Positions 44,991 through 53,481 of a stretch of DNA of 64,000 nucleotides are shown here, piece by piece. The stretch is taken from the NCBI GenBank assembly GCA_009711825.1, contig VEMY01000007.1:23899-87898 (forward strand), in the 5' to 3' direction. How positions within the stretch are numbered: the stretch's first letter is position 1; each line of letters starts with the position of its first letter. The position numbers and the translations under genes are program-made. Source of the stretch: Bacillota bacterium. Its GTDB lineage: Bacteria; Bacillota; Proteinivoracia; UBA4975; VEMY01. A model generated the notes under the pieces. It saw only the letters and a list, made by a program, of their open reading frames with translations. It made no database searches and was not told the DNA's origin.

Positions 44991-45888
44991 CTGGCGCACG
45001 CTGGCCCGAACTATCAGCCGCTTGGAAAATGGCGACCGTGAGATTGTCAGCGAACTGATGCAATTGCCGTTGACCGGTAACGCTCATATCATAGGCATCA
45101 CAGGTCCCCCTGGCAGTGGCAAAAGTACAATGTGTAATAATCTGGTGTCAAAACTGGCCGCAAATTACCGAGTGGCAGCGATCCTGGTCGATCCAGCCAG
45201 CCCGTATTCCGGGGGCAGCATCCTTGGGGACAGAATACGCATGCAATCCCTGGCGGGCATGCCCAATGTTTTTATTCGTTCGCTAAGTAACCGGGGCAAC
45301 GCTGGCGGCCTCAACAGGACAATCGTCAGCGTTATCCGCTTGTTAATGAAATACGGATTCGAGTATATCCTCATCGAAACCATCGGCGCCGGACAATCAG
45401 AAGTCAAAATTGCATCAATTGCCGACACCACCATGGTTGTTGCTGTTCCCAATCTCGGAGACGACATTCAGGCAAGTAAGGCAGGAATGATGGAGATTGC
45501 TGATATATTTATTATCAACAAAGCGGACCTGCCAGGAGCAAACATTTTGGACCGGGATATCAGCGAGGCGCTGCCCCAGCGAGACCCGGGTTGGAAAGCG
45601 CCTGTGCTCCAGACAATTGCCAACCGGGGCGAGGGGGTAACCGAGATCATCACTGCAATTCAGGAACATGGTCAGTTTCTCGGCAACAACCCGGAAATAT
45701 TGACCGCCAAGCGTCGCCGGGCGGCCACCTTTGAAATTAAAGAATTGGCGTCCTGGCTGTTGCTCGAACGGCTGGAGTCGGCCTTAACCCCAGAGTTGAC
45801 CGATAAATTCCTCAGTGGAAAAATTGAGCTCAGCGCCCACTTAGACCGGGCCTGCGCTCAACTACTACAGCGGATTGGAGAGATTTAG
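44983..45888 (+). CDS. meaB: Methylmalonyl-CoA mutase-associated GTPase MeaB
   Basis: G3E-family GTPase chaperone that guards B12 loading and repair of the mutase. 301 aa: Walker A GPPGSGKS (41-48), [21 protein letters not shown] (switch region), ETIGAGQSE and base-recognition NKAD. ATG 44983 overlaps mcmA2; the frame start at 44845 lies deep inside that gene and is rejected. Confidence 0.94.
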   Translation: MTDWRTLARTISRLENGDREIVSELMQLPLTGNAHIIGITGPPGSGKSTMCNNLVSKLAANYRVAAILVDPASPYSGGSILGDRIRMQSLAGMPNVFIRSLSNRGNAGGLNRTIVSVIRLLMKYGFEYILIETIGAGQSEVKIASIADTTMVVAVPNLGDDIQASKAGMMEIADIFIINKADLPGANILDRDISEALPQRDPGWKAPVLQTIANRGEGVTEIITAIQEHGQFLGNNPEILTAKRRRAATFEIKELASWLLLERLESALTPELTDKFLSGKIELSAHLDRACAQLLQRIGEI

Positions 45889-46290
45889 TTGTTCAAAAAA
45901 ATTGACCACCTTGGCATTGCAGTTTCTAATTTAGAGGAGGCCTGTAAGCTCTACGAAGAAAAGCTGGCCATGTCTTGCGCTGGCATTGAGGAAGTGCCGG
46001 ATCAAAAAGTTCGGGTTGCATTCTTCCCGCTGGGAGAATCCTCCATTGAACTTTTGGAGCCAACGACAGATGACAGCCCGATTGCCAAGTTCCTGGCCAA
46101 AAAGGGGCCTGGCATTCACCATACAGCACTGGCAGTGGATGATATCGAAGCGGCAATTGCCCAAATGCAGGCAGCGGGCATGAAAATGATTGATGAAAAA
46201 CCCCGTTCCGGCGCCCACGGCGCCAAAATTGCCTTCGTCCATCCCAAGTCTACCCCGGGCATGCTCCTGGAATTGTGTGAAAGGAAGTAG
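45889..46290 (+). CDS. mce: Methylmalonyl-CoA epimerase
   Basis: Interconverts (R)- and (S)-methylmalonyl-CoA, linking the mutase to the decarboxylase. The 133-aa protein is a single VOC-fold unit: [19 protein letters not shown] with metal His at the N-terminus, [16 protein letters not shown] and the Glu near the C-terminus in MLLELCE. TTG start, abutting the meaB stop, with GGAGAG upstream. mmdA follows after 3 nt. Confidence 0.94.
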   Translation: MFKKIDHLGIAVSNLEEACKLYEEKLAMSCAGIEEVPDQKVRVAFFPLGESSIELLEPTTDDSPIAKFLAKKGPGIHHTALAVDDIEAAIAQMQAAGMKMIDEKPRSGAHGAKIAFVHPKSTPGMLLELCERK

Positions 46291-46293
46291 AAT

Positions 46294-47838
46294 ATGAGCG
46301 ACTGGCAAGAATTATTAAAACAACTAGATGACAACCGGGAAAAAGTCCAGGCCGGCGGCGGCCCCAAACGTATCGAACAACAGCATAAAGCAGGGAAGCT
46401 GACTGCCCGGGAAAGAATTGAGCAACTACTGGACAAGGGCTCTTTTAATGAACTTAATACCTTTGTCAAGCATCGCTGCACCGATTTGGGCATGGACAAG
46501 AAGGAGGCGCCCGGCGAGGGTGTGGTTGTCGGCTATGGAACTATCCACGGACGTCTGGTATATGTTTTTGCCCAGGATTTCACTGTCATCGGTGGCAGTC
46601 TTGGCGAGATGCATGCCAAGAAAATTTGCAATGTCATGGACCTGGCCGCAAAAACAGGAGCACCGTTAATAGGGCTTAATGATTCCGGGGGCGCCCGTAT
46701 CCAAGAAGGAATTGATTCTCTGCATGGATATGGCGAGATTTTTCATCGCAATACTATTTACTCCGGTGTTTTTCCTCAGATTTCTGTCATCCTCGGCCCA
46801 TGTGCCGGCGGCGCAGTTTATTCACCTGCGATAACCGATTTTGTATTTATGTCTGACAAGACCAGTCAGATGTTTATAACCGGCCCCCAGGTTATTAAAA
46901 CTGTCACTGGCGAAACAATCAGCCCTGAGGATCTTGGCGGCGCCACCACCCATAACCAGACCAGCGGCGTAGCCCATTTCATTGGCGCCGATGAAAAGGA
47001 CACGTTAAATCAGGTGCGCGCTTTGCTCAGCTACCTGCCGGCAAATAATCTTGAAGCGCCGCCGACAGCCACCAGTGTAGAACCGAAGCCGGTTGATTTC
47101 AACCAGTTGGTTCCGCCCACCAGTAACGCTGCTTACGATGTGCGCACAGTGATTGAAGCGATTTTTGATTGTGACTCTTTCATGGAAGTTCACGCACTGT
47201 ACGCAGCCAATGCCGTAGTCGGGTTTGCCCGTTTGGACGGCAACCCGGTCGGTATTGTCGCAAACCAACCCAACTACCTGGCAGGATGCTTGGACATCAA
47301 TGCCTCAGATAAAATCTCTAGATTTATTCGCTTCTGTGACTGCTTCAATATTCCGGTCCTGACCTTTGTCGATGTGCCCGGTTATCTGCCAGGCAGCAAT
47401 CAGGAACACGGCGGAATCATCCGCCACGGGGCCAAAATTTTATACGCGTATTCTGAAGCCAGTGTCCCTGTGGTGACTACCATTCTTCGCAAAGCCTATG
47501 GTGGCGCATATGTTGCCTTGGGTAGTAAGTCTTTGGGCGCAGACATGGTTTTTGCCTGGCCTACAGCTGAGGTCGCTGTTATGGGGCCCCAGGGTGCGGT
47601 AAACATTCTCTATCGTAAGGAAATGGAGCAAGCAGAGGATCCAGTTTCCAAAAAGGCGGAGTTAACCGAACAATATAAGGAACGGTTTGCCAATCCATAT
47701 GTGGCCGCTGGCCGGGGATTAGTAGATGACGTGATTTCGCCAAAGGCCACGCGCGCCAGCCTAATCAATGCTTTGACTGTGTTGAAAGGCAAGCGTGTTT
47801 CCAAACCCAGAAAAAAACACGGTAATATCCCACTTTAG
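46294..47838 (+). CDS. mmdA: Methylmalonyl-CoA decarboxylase, alpha (carboxyltransferase) subunit
   Basis: Transfers the carboxyl group of (S)-methylmalonyl-CoA to the biotin of MmdC, releasing propionyl-CoA. 514 aa, two crotonase-like halves: LNDSGGARIQEGIDSLHGYG with GPCAGGAVYSPA in the first, and FVDVPGYLPGSNQEHGGIIRHG with AYGGAYVALGSKSLGAD in the second. Closely related to propionyl-CoA carboxylase beta, but linkage to the three membrane-complex genes that follow, and no biotin carboxylase here, favour the Na+-pumping decarboxylase. Confidence 0.93.
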   Translation: MSDWQELLKQLDDNREKVQAGGGPKRIEQQHKAGKLTARERIEQLLDKGSFNELNTFVKHRCTDLGMDKKEAPGEGVVVGYGTIHGRLVYVFAQDFTVIGGSLGEMHAKKICNVMDLAAKTGAPLIGLNDSGGARIQEGIDSLHGYGEIFHRNTIYSGVFPQISVILGPCAGGAVYSPAITDFVFMSDKTSQMFITGPQVIKTVTGETISPEDLGGATTHNQTSGVAHFIGADEKDTLNQVRALLSYLPANNLEAPPTATSVEPKPVDFNQLVPPTSNAAYDVRTVIEAIFDCDSFMEVHALYAANAVVGFARLDGNPVGIVANQPNYLAGCLDINASDKISRFIRFCDCFNIPVLTFVDVPGYLPGSNQEHGGIIRHGAKILYAYSEASVPVVTTILRKAYGGAYVALGSKSLGADMVFAWPTAEVAVMGPQGAVNILYRKEMEQAEDPVSKKAELTEQYKERFANPYVAAGRGLVDDVISPKATRASLINALTVLKGKRVSKPRKKHGNIPL

Positions 47839-47849
47839 GAGGGCAACTG

Positions 47850-48143
47850 ATGGAATTGGCCTTTCAAATTGCCGCTATCGGCGTAGGCGTTGTATTTATG
47901 ACCTTACTCATGTTGAATTGCGCCCTCTGGGTGCTTAAGAGACTGGCAACCGACCCTGAGAAGAAGAATGAACCCCTCACCGCCAGTGAAGCTTCTGTTG
48001 AAGCTGATTCGATCCCCCCAGAGCATGTGGCCATAATCGCTGGGGCTATAGCTGCGCAGAATCCCGGTTACCGTATTCGCGCTATCAAGGTAGCTCCAAA
48101 CAGCAATTGGCAGCAAAGCAGTCTTACAGATTTTCGTCGTTGA
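47850..48143 (+). CDS. mmdD: Methylmalonyl-CoA decarboxylase, delta subunit (OadG-like)
   Basis: 97-aa single-pass membrane protein that holds the decarboxylase complex together. A membrane segment spans about residues 6-29, followed by an acidic linker and the C-terminal HVAIIAGAIAAQNPGYRIRAIK block with a final KVAPNSNWQQSSLTDFR typical of the OadG family. ATG after AGGAGG. Between mmdA and the biotin carrier, as in Veillonella-type clusters. Confidence 0.88.
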   Translation: MELAFQIAAIGVGVVFMTLLMLNCALWVLKRLATDPEKKNEPLTASEASVEADSIPPEHVAIIAGAIAAQNPGYRIRAIKVAPNSNWQQSSLTDFRR

Positions 48144-48157
48144 CAGGAGGAAATTAA

Positions 48158-48538
48158 ATGAAAAAATATCGTATAACCGTGGACGGAAAGACCTATGTTG
48201 TAGAAGTTGAAGAACTCGAAAGCGCCCAGCCGACTCCAACCCCAAGTCCAAGCGCCAAACCATCCCAGCCCCAGGCAGCAGTTAAGTCCGCCCCTAAGCA
48301 GGCCCCCGTGGCACCGGCTGCAGGGAAAGGCGCTGTGACTGCGCCAATGCCGGGGACAGTCTTGAAAGTGATTGCCGCTGAAGGTGATACCGTATCCGCC
48401 GGTCAACCCCTGCTGATCCTCGAAGCGATGAAGATGGAAAATAAAATAACCGCACCGGCCGCCGGTACAGTTAGTGAGATTGCCGTCAGTCAGGGGCAAA
48501 GTGTGGATACCGGCCAGCTGCTGGTGCGCATTGACTGA
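48158..48538 (+). CDS. mmdC: Methylmalonyl-CoA decarboxylase, gamma subunit (biotin carrier)
   Basis: 126 aa. An N-terminal beta strand segment, a Pro/Ala/Lys-rich flexible linker (about residues 22-58), then a biotinyl domain with the attachment Lys92 in EAMKMEN. Carries CO2 from MmdA to the membrane subunit MmdB. ATG start 6 nt after AGGAGG. Confidence 0.94.
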   Translation: MKKYRITVDGKTYVVEVEELESAQPTPTPSPSAKPSQPQAAVKSAPKQAPVAPAAGKGAVTAPMPGTVLKVIAAEGDTVSAGQPLLILEAMKMENKITAPAAGTVSEIAVSQGQSVDTGQLLVRID

Positions 48539-48546
48539 GGTGCCTC

Positions 48547-49686
48547 ATGCTACTGGAAAAACTGGCGCAGTTTTGGGCCAACACCGGTTTCGCCAACATG
48601 TTGGACGAACCGCTTCAATTGGTAATGCTGGCAGTAGCCTTAGTACTTCTCTATCTGGCGATTTATAAAAAATATGAACCCTTACTACTGGTTCCCATCA
48701 GCTTTGGCATGCTGCTGGCCAATATGCCGGCCAATACATTGATGGCTGCGCCGGTAGATGGCCAACCAGGCGGGTTGCTGTTCTATCTTTATGAAGGGGT
48801 AAAGCTGGGGATTTATCCACCCCTGATTTTCCTCGGTGTAGGCGCGTTCACAGATTTTGGACCCTTGATTGCCAATCCGAAAACATTGTTATTGGGCGCT
48901 GCAGCTCAGATTGGAATTTTTGTAACTTTTATCGGCGCGATTTTTCTTGGGTTTCCAATTGAACAAGCAGGGCCGATTGGCATAATTGGCGGCGCAGACG
49001 GTCCCACCGCTATTTATTTAACCAGTCTGCTAGCACCGGAAATTCTTGGTTCAGTGGCCGTCGCGGCTTACTCTTATATGGCTTTGGTGCCAATAATCCA
49101 GCCGCCAATCATGAAACTGCTCACTACCAAAGAAGAGCGGATGGTTTTGATGAAACAGTTGCGGCCAGTAAGCAAAAAAGAACGAATAATCTTCCCGATT
49201 ATGGTTACCATGCTTACCGGGCTCCTGATTCCGGCCGCCCTGCCTCTATTGGGCATGTTGATGCTGGGCAATTTGCTTAAGGAATGCGGCGTTACCGACC
49301 GCTTGTCCAAGAGCGCACAGAATGAACTAAATAATATCGTCGTTATCTTTCTTGGGGTAACCGTTGGCGCCACTGCCAGTTCCAGCGCGTTTCTCAATGT
49401 TGCCACATTAAAAATCATTGCCCTGGGTCTGTTTGCATTTATGGTCGGAACAGCTGTGGGTGTGCTGTTTGGCAAGCTTATGCATCGCATGACTAATGGA
49501 GAAGTGAACCCGTTAATCGGCGCTGCTGGCGTTTCGGCTGTACCCATGGCGGCCCGGGTAGCTCAAATGGTGGGAAGCGAAGAGAACCCGCAAAACTACC
49601 TGCTGATGCATGCCATGGGACCGAATGTGGCTGGCGTCATTGGTTCTGCTGTCGCAGCAGGAATTCTCTTGTCCTTGCTATCTTAG
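48547..49686 (+). CDS. mmdB: Methylmalonyl-CoA decarboxylase, beta subunit (Na+ pump)
   Basis: Membrane subunit that decarboxylates carboxybiotin and exports Na+. 379 aa with about nine membrane segments. The conserved ion-site segment [20 protein letters not shown] (with the essential Asp) and a second conserved region [15 protein letters not shown] are present. ATG after TGAGGTG, 8 nt after mmdC. Ends in an intrinsic terminator. Confidence 0.94.
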   Translation: MLLEKLAQFWANTGFANMLDEPLQLVMLAVALVLLYLAIYKKYEPLLLVPISFGMLLANMPANTLMAAPVDGQPGGLLFYLYEGVKLGIYPPLIFLGVGAFTDFGPLIANPKTLLLGAAAQIGIFVTFIGAIFLGFPIEQAGPIGIIGGADGPTAIYLTSLLAPEILGSVAVAAYSYMALVPIIQPPIMKLLTTKEERMVLMKQLRPVSKKERIIFPIMVTMLTGLLIPAALPLLGMLMLGNLLKECGVTDRLSKSAQNELNNIVVIFLGVTVGATASSSAFLNVATLKIIALGLFAFMVGTAVGVLFGKLMHRMTNGEVNPLIGAAGVSAVPMAARVAQMVGSEENPQNYLLMHAMGPNVAGVIGSAVAAGILLSLLS

Positions 49687-49709
49687 ACCCCGGAAGGGGT
49701 CTTTTTATT
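49685..49709 (+). terminator. Intrinsic terminator after mmdB
   Basis: Perfect stem AGACCCC (49685-49691) with GGGGTCT (49696-49702), GGAA tetraloop, then TTTTATTT. It overlaps the stop codon. Confidence 0.75.
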
Positions 49710-49737
49710 TGTCAGGATGGAGTTTTCATGCCATAAT
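49709..49737 (+). promoter_or_regulatory. SigA-type promoter for pduL
   Basis: -35 TTGTCA (49709-49714), 17-nt spacer, -10 CATAAT (49732-49737). Five of six match in each hexamer. It gives pduL its own promoter right after the mmdB terminator. Confidence 0.6.
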
Positions 49738-49769
49738 AAGAAAGAGAAAAATTACGCATACAGAAAGGA

Positions 49770-50351
49770 ATGGATTTAACAGTGTTAAAAATCCCCACCG
49801 GAATTTCCAATCGTCATTTGCATGTTTCGGATCAGGATATGCAGTCATTGTTTGGAGCCGACTATGAACTCAAGCGTTTTAAAGATCTCAAACAACCCGG
49901 GCAGTACGCAGCAGAGGAGAAAGTGGATTTGGTCGGCCCCAGAGGAACGATTAAGGGTGTTCGTGTCTTGGGGCCCAGCCGCGCAAAAACCCAAATTGAA
50001 GTCTCCCGCACAGATGCAATCAAGCTGGGCGTAAACCCACCGGTTCGTGATTCCGGCGACCTCAAGCAATCTGAGCCAATAAAGATTGTCGGACCTGCCG
50101 GCGAAGTTGAATTAAGCGAAGGGGTTATCATTGCCCACAGGCATATTCATATCACCCCGGAAGAAGCGACAAAACACGACTTAACCGACAAACAAATGGT
50201 TTCTGTTTTTTGTGGTGGTCAACGCTCACTGGTGTTCAACAATGTCCTGGTGAGAGTGAGCGATAAATTTGCCCTAGAGTTTCATGTCGATATTGACGAG
50301 GCCAATGCAGCCATGTTGAACAATGGCGACTTGGTGGAGTTGGTCAAGTAA
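49770..50351 (+). CDS. pduL: Phosphate propanoyltransferase (PduL)
   Basis: Exchanges CoA for phosphate on propionyl-CoA (or acetyl-CoA), giving the acyl phosphate used by acetate/propionate kinase for ATP. 193 aa with the two PduL domain signatures: IPTGISNRHLHVSDQDM near the N-terminus and GVIIAHRHIHITPEEA near residue 120, whose histidines bind zinc. No N-terminal shell-targeting extension is seen, so it should be cytoplasmic and not in a microcompartment. Start is ATG 49770, directly at AAAGGA, or GTG 49782, 12 nt after it. Confidence 0.92.
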   Translation: MDLTVLKIPTGISNRHLHVSDQDMQSLFGADYELKRFKDLKQPGQYAAEEKVDLVGPRGTIKGVRVLGPSRAKTQIEVSRTDAIKLGVNPPVRDSGDLKQSEPIKIVGPAGEVELSEGVIIAHRHIHITPEEATKHDLTDKQMVSVFCGGQRSLVFNNVLVRVSDKFALEFHVDIDEANAAMLNNGDLVELVK

Positions 50352-50426
50352 ATTTACCGGGTAATCATAATTTTCATCCTCTTATAAGGAAAGTACTTAT
50401 TATTCGGCAAAATTCTACAAAAATAA

Positions 50427-50487
50427 GTGAATGGCAACTCGCAGCTCAGCTCAGAAAATTTATAACGCTGCTATCGCTACCATTCAC
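50427..50487 (+). promoter_or_regulatory. Leader hairpin upstream of mnmH
   Basis: GTGAATGG (50427-50434) pairs with CCATTCAC (50480-50487), and GCAGC (50441-50445) with GCTGC (50467-50471), forming a two-part stem with an internal loop and a 21-nt apical loop. It lies in the 207-nt pduL-mnmH gap, 71 nt before the mnmH start. No T-run follows, so it is not an ordinary terminator. Confidence 0.35.
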
Positions 50488-50558
50488 AATTTTAGCTTTG
50501 CCCGGAAAACACTTCAGTAAAACAAACAATTTTTGCATGGCAAGGATGGTAGTTACCA

Positions 50559-51596
50559 ATGAACCTGCTTGATGTTGAAACTTACAGCATAGAACCCGAT
50601 AATTACACCGTGATCGATGTCCGCACTGCTGCTGAATACTGGGATGGTTCAATTCCTGGGAGCATAAATGTGCCTGTGTTTAACGCAGAAGAGCGGCAGC
50701 GCATCGGCAAGGTTTACAAGCGAAGCCCCAGGGCGGCAAAATTTGTCGCCCTGGACATTCTCGCGCCAAAACTATCTAAGTTCCTACGCAGAATCCACGG
50801 TTTCAGCCGTGGCCGTACACCACTGATTGTCTGTTGGCGGGGCGGAATGCGCAGTCGGGCAACTGTGGATTTACTGCGGATGGCAGGCGTCCCGGCTTTG
50901 CAGCTAGCCGGTGGTTACCGCGCATACCGTCGCCATATTCACAATGCATTGGAGCAGTTCCAGCTTAAACCGCAGCTAATTGTGTTAAAAGGAAAGAGTG
51001 GTACAGGCAAAACTGAGCTTATCAAAGAACTGCAGTCCATGGGGATTCCTACTCTGGATTTAGAGGGTTTCGCTCAACATAGAGGTTCTGCTTTTGGCGG
51101 CTTCTGCCGTCAACAACCAAGATCCCAGAAGACATTTGATGCTTTATTGTATAACGCACTAAACGAACATAACCATGCCCGTTTCTTAATCGTGGAGGGC
51201 GAAAGCAAACGGATCGGTAATATCTATCTGCCGGATTTTTTCTATTTGGCAATGAAGAAAGCACCCGTGATTGAGGTCAATTGTAAACTTGAAATCCGCA
51301 TACAACGCATCGTTGCAGAATATGCACCAAAAACACATCAGGAGGAAGAACATCTTGGCCGAGCCCTTGAACGTTTGCAACCGAAACTTGGCCATGATGT
51401 CCATAAGCTTATAAAACAATATTTGGATGCTGGCAACTATTTTGAGTTTGTAAAGCAAGTACTTGTCCAGTATTATGACAAAATTTATGATTTTCAGCTT
51501 CCTGGAAAGGAAGTAATCGGCGCGGTGGATTCGGGAGAAATAAAAAAAGCGGCAACCGAAATTGCCGCTTTGGTCCATACTATTTATGCTGATTGA
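50559..51596 (+). CDS. mnmH: tRNA 2-selenouridine synthase
   Basis: Replaces sulfur by selenium at the wobble 2-thiouridine of some tRNAs, using selenophosphate. 345 aa: N-terminal rhodanese domain (residues 15-125) with catalytic Cys in IVCWRGGMRSRA, then a P-loop domain with LKGKSGTGKTELI near residue 145. IDVRTAAEYWDGSIPGSINVPV is the rhodanese opening. It implies selenophosphate synthetase (selD) elsewhere. ATG after AAGGAT. The stop overlaps the convergent gene by 17 nt. Confidence 0.92.
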   Translation: MNLLDVETYSIEPDNYTVIDVRTAAEYWDGSIPGSINVPVFNAEERQRIGKVYKRSPRAAKFVALDILAPKLSKFLRRIHGFSRGRTPLIVCWRGGMRSRATVDLLRMAGVPALQLAGGYRAYRRHIHNALEQFQLKPQLIVLKGKSGTGKTELIKELQSMGIPTLDLEGFAQHRGSAFGGFCRQQPRSQKTFDALLYNALNEHNHARFLIVEGESKRIGNIYLPDFFYLAMKKAPVIEVNCKLEIRIQRIVAEYAPKTHQEEEHLGRALERLQPKLGHDVHKLIKQYLDAGNYFEFVKQVLVQYYDKIYDFQLPGKEVIGAVDSGEIKKAATEIAALVHTIYAD

Positions 51597-52008
51597 AGAA
51601 TTGACGGGGTTTTGTAAGCAATAGTTTAAACTGGCCCATTGTTTCCCGCAAATCTTCGCCGAAGGTCATGTTCGGGTCATACTCGCCGTCTTCGTCATTG
51701 ACGAGACTGGTGTAACGGCTACGGGCCAACATGAACACACGGAAGAAATACAGGGCTAGTACAAAAGTTACAAACACCAGATAACTGTCGTAGACAAGGC
51801 TGAGGATCGTTCCGCCGACCATTAACACCGCAATAATCAATGAAACACGTTTGAAAAAGCGCAGTCGGCCGGGGTCTTCTACAATACAGTTTACACACTT
51901 TTCAGTGAAGCGCAGATACACTTCATAAGCAATAGCAATTATCCAGTAACCAAACAAACCAACAACAATTAAAAGGAATATTTGTTGTAATTGACTTAAA
52001 CCTGACAT
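51580..52008 (-). CDS. Hypothetical membrane protein, three predicted helices
   Basis: 142 aa, not recognised. Hydrophobic segments at about residues 9-28, 56-73 and 76-93; a pair of cysteines (CVNC) between the first and second; a charged C-terminal 45 residues (NDEDGEYDPNMTFGEDL) probably cytoplasmic. ATG with AAGGGGG 8 nt upstream on the minus strand supports it as a real gene. It converges on mnmH with a 17-bp overlap and may limit its transcription. Confidence 0.65.
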   Translation of the reverse strand: MSGLSQLQQIFLLIVVGLFGYWIIAIAYEVYLRFTEKCVNCIVEDPGRLRFFKRVSLIIAVLMVGGTILSLVYDSYLVFVTFVLALYFFRVFMLARSRYTSLVNDEDGEYDPNMTFGEDLRETMGQFKLLLTKPRQFFNQHK

Positions 52009-52151
52009 CTCTATGCCCCCTTACAGCTCTCTATGTGTTTATATTGTTACATAAAAACATAACATTTTTCAAGCTTTTGTTAACAAGTTCCATTTATAAC
52101 TATTTATCAGCGGAATGAAATCCTCGGCTAAAAAAATGGAGGAGAATTCAA

Positions 52152-52328
52152 ATGAGTAGAACCATCGTATTTGGTCTAATCGTTTGTCTGCTTGTTGCAG
52201 TTAATCCAAGCCTTCTTGAATCCTCGGACAACCACGCAAAATCAGGACATTTTCTTTGTGATCTAGATGTTCCTGATAATGTAGCTTTCTTCAGCGCCGA
52301 ATCCCAACCATTCGTTCGATCGGTTTAA
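52152..52328 (+). pseudogene. 5' part of a secreted-protein gene, probably split by a frameshift
   Basis: 58-aa frame with a good ribosome binding site (TGGAGGAG, 5-6 nt before ATG 52152) and a signal peptide (MSRTIVFGLIVCLLVAVNPS). It stops at TAA 52326. The frame that encodes the large downstream protein is open from 52285, so the two frames overlap by 44 nt and one base change (+1 shift) anywhere in 52285-52328 would join them into one secreted protein of about 370 aa. The downstream frame has no start site of its own, which supports a broken gene or a sequencing error. Confidence 0.55.
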
Positions 52329-52344
52329 TTCAGTTATAATCAAT

Positions 52345-53301
52345 GTGGATGATTTAGTTAATTGCGCAAGAGATTCGGAAATCCTTGTTGAACTTTTCCA
52401 GTCAGGAAAGGCAGTTTATGTCGTTGGCAATGATCTTCAGCCTGAGCACCACGATGTCCTGTACGAGCAAACTATTGGACTAGACAATGCAGAAGAAATA
52501 CTCTTTGACAAAGAAGACTATTTACTGGCAACAGGTGTTTTAAAAACCAACTATGGCATTGCGCAGATTCATGTACTATCAGACACACCTGAATTTGACC
52601 AAAATATCATGAACCATGTAGCGAAACTTTATGACTCAACCTTTGAACATGAGTTGTCTGATGAAGATAACTATTCCGAGTCTGTCCAAAACATGCCTAC
52701 AGATGGAACCTGGTCTATAAAGAACCGGTCGCACCGAATAGTAAGTAAAATTTTCACAGCTTACTTAAGTACCATTGGCTCTTTTACTCAGTATGGGACA
52801 GTGAGATTGCTAGAGAATCATAGCGACCCGTGGTATCAGTATGTAAGCCTCACGCTCACAAACGAATCTGCAGCGGGAGAAGCCCACGGCAGTCCCTGGG
52901 TCCGAGATAGAGACGAGTGTTCAATTGTTATTCAGGCTGGCGATAACTTAATCGATTATGCACCTAGTTCAAATCTAGGCAGCAATCAGACAGTAAATTT
53001 GTCTTTATCCGGAGCTGGGCCGCAGGTAGGTTGGTCGTGGAACACATATTCAACAAACACATACAACTATAGCGCGATGCCGTTACAACGAATGCGCCAC
53101 AGGGTTAGTTATAGTGGAAGTTTGCGCTTCGCTACACATCTATGGTATCCCGGTCTGCAGCATCAAAATCATCGTGATTACCCATGGCAGCCTGAGTGGA
53201 ATTTTGGCTATACCTTCAATAATACTTTAGATTATGTGTTATACGATATGTTTGCAAGAAAAAATCTCAACTATGAGTGGAGAAGGTCTTTTTTACCGTA
53301 A
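52345..53301 (+). CDS. Hypothetical protein, probably the main part of a frameshifted secreted protein
   Basis: 318 aa from GTG 52345, but the frame is open from 52285 and no ribosome binding site precedes any start in it. No family was recognised. Residues 1-110 are acidic and mixed alpha/beta (SEILVELFQSGKAVYVVGND, then LATGVLKTNYGIAQIHVL). Residues 120-318 are rich in Ser, Asn, Tyr and Trp with alternating strands (GWSWNTYSTNTYNYSAMPL), as in extracellular beta-sandwich proteins. Together with the upstream signal-peptide frame it is best read as one exported protein. Base composition is more AT-rich than the neighbours, and it has no counterpart at this place in the B. subtilis order, both hinting at acquisition. 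Confidence 0.55.
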   Translation: MDDLVNCARDSEILVELFQSGKAVYVVGNDLQPEHHDVLYEQTIGLDNAEEILFDKEDYLLATGVLKTNYGIAQIHVLSDTPEFDQNIMNHVAKLYDSTFEHELSDEDNYSESVQNMPTDGTWSIKNRSHRIVSKIFTAYLSTIGSFTQYGTVRLLENHSDPWYQYVSLTLTNESAAGEAHGSPWVRDRDECSIVIQAGDNLIDYAPSSNLGSNQTVNLSLSGAGPQVGWSWNTYSTNTYNYSAMPLQRMRHRVSYSGSLRFATHLWYPGLQHQNHRDYPWQPEWNFGYTFNNTLDYVLYDMFARKNLNYEWRRSFLP

Positions 53302-53333
53302 TTTATTTGTTTTAATATGATGCTAATATTAAG

Positions 53334-53367
53334 TTCCCTCAGTTTTACTACGAGGGAATATTTTTTT
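53334..53367 (+). terminator. Intrinsic terminator before miaB
   Basis: Stem TTCCCTC (53334-53340) with GAGGGAA (53352-53358), 11-nt loop, then TATTTTTTT. Confidence 0.65.
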
Positions 53368-53481
53368 AGGAAGGAAACTACAGCTTATAGATCTGCTGAT
53401 TATGCAGCTAAGGGGGTTTTATTTTTTGTCTATTTTTGATTACAATAGAGATATGTGATTAGCCAAGCGGAGGGACTGGAA

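Noticed and set aside
46294..49686. Oxaloacetate decarboxylase or acyl-CoA carboxylase as the identity of the biotin complex
   Set aside because: The carboxyltransferase is of the CoA-ester type, no biotin carboxylase gene is present, and the adjacent mutase and epimerase supply methylmalonyl-CoA.
49770..50351. PduL as part of a bacterial microcompartment
   Set aside because: No shell-protein genes nearby and no N-terminal encapsulation extension on PduL.
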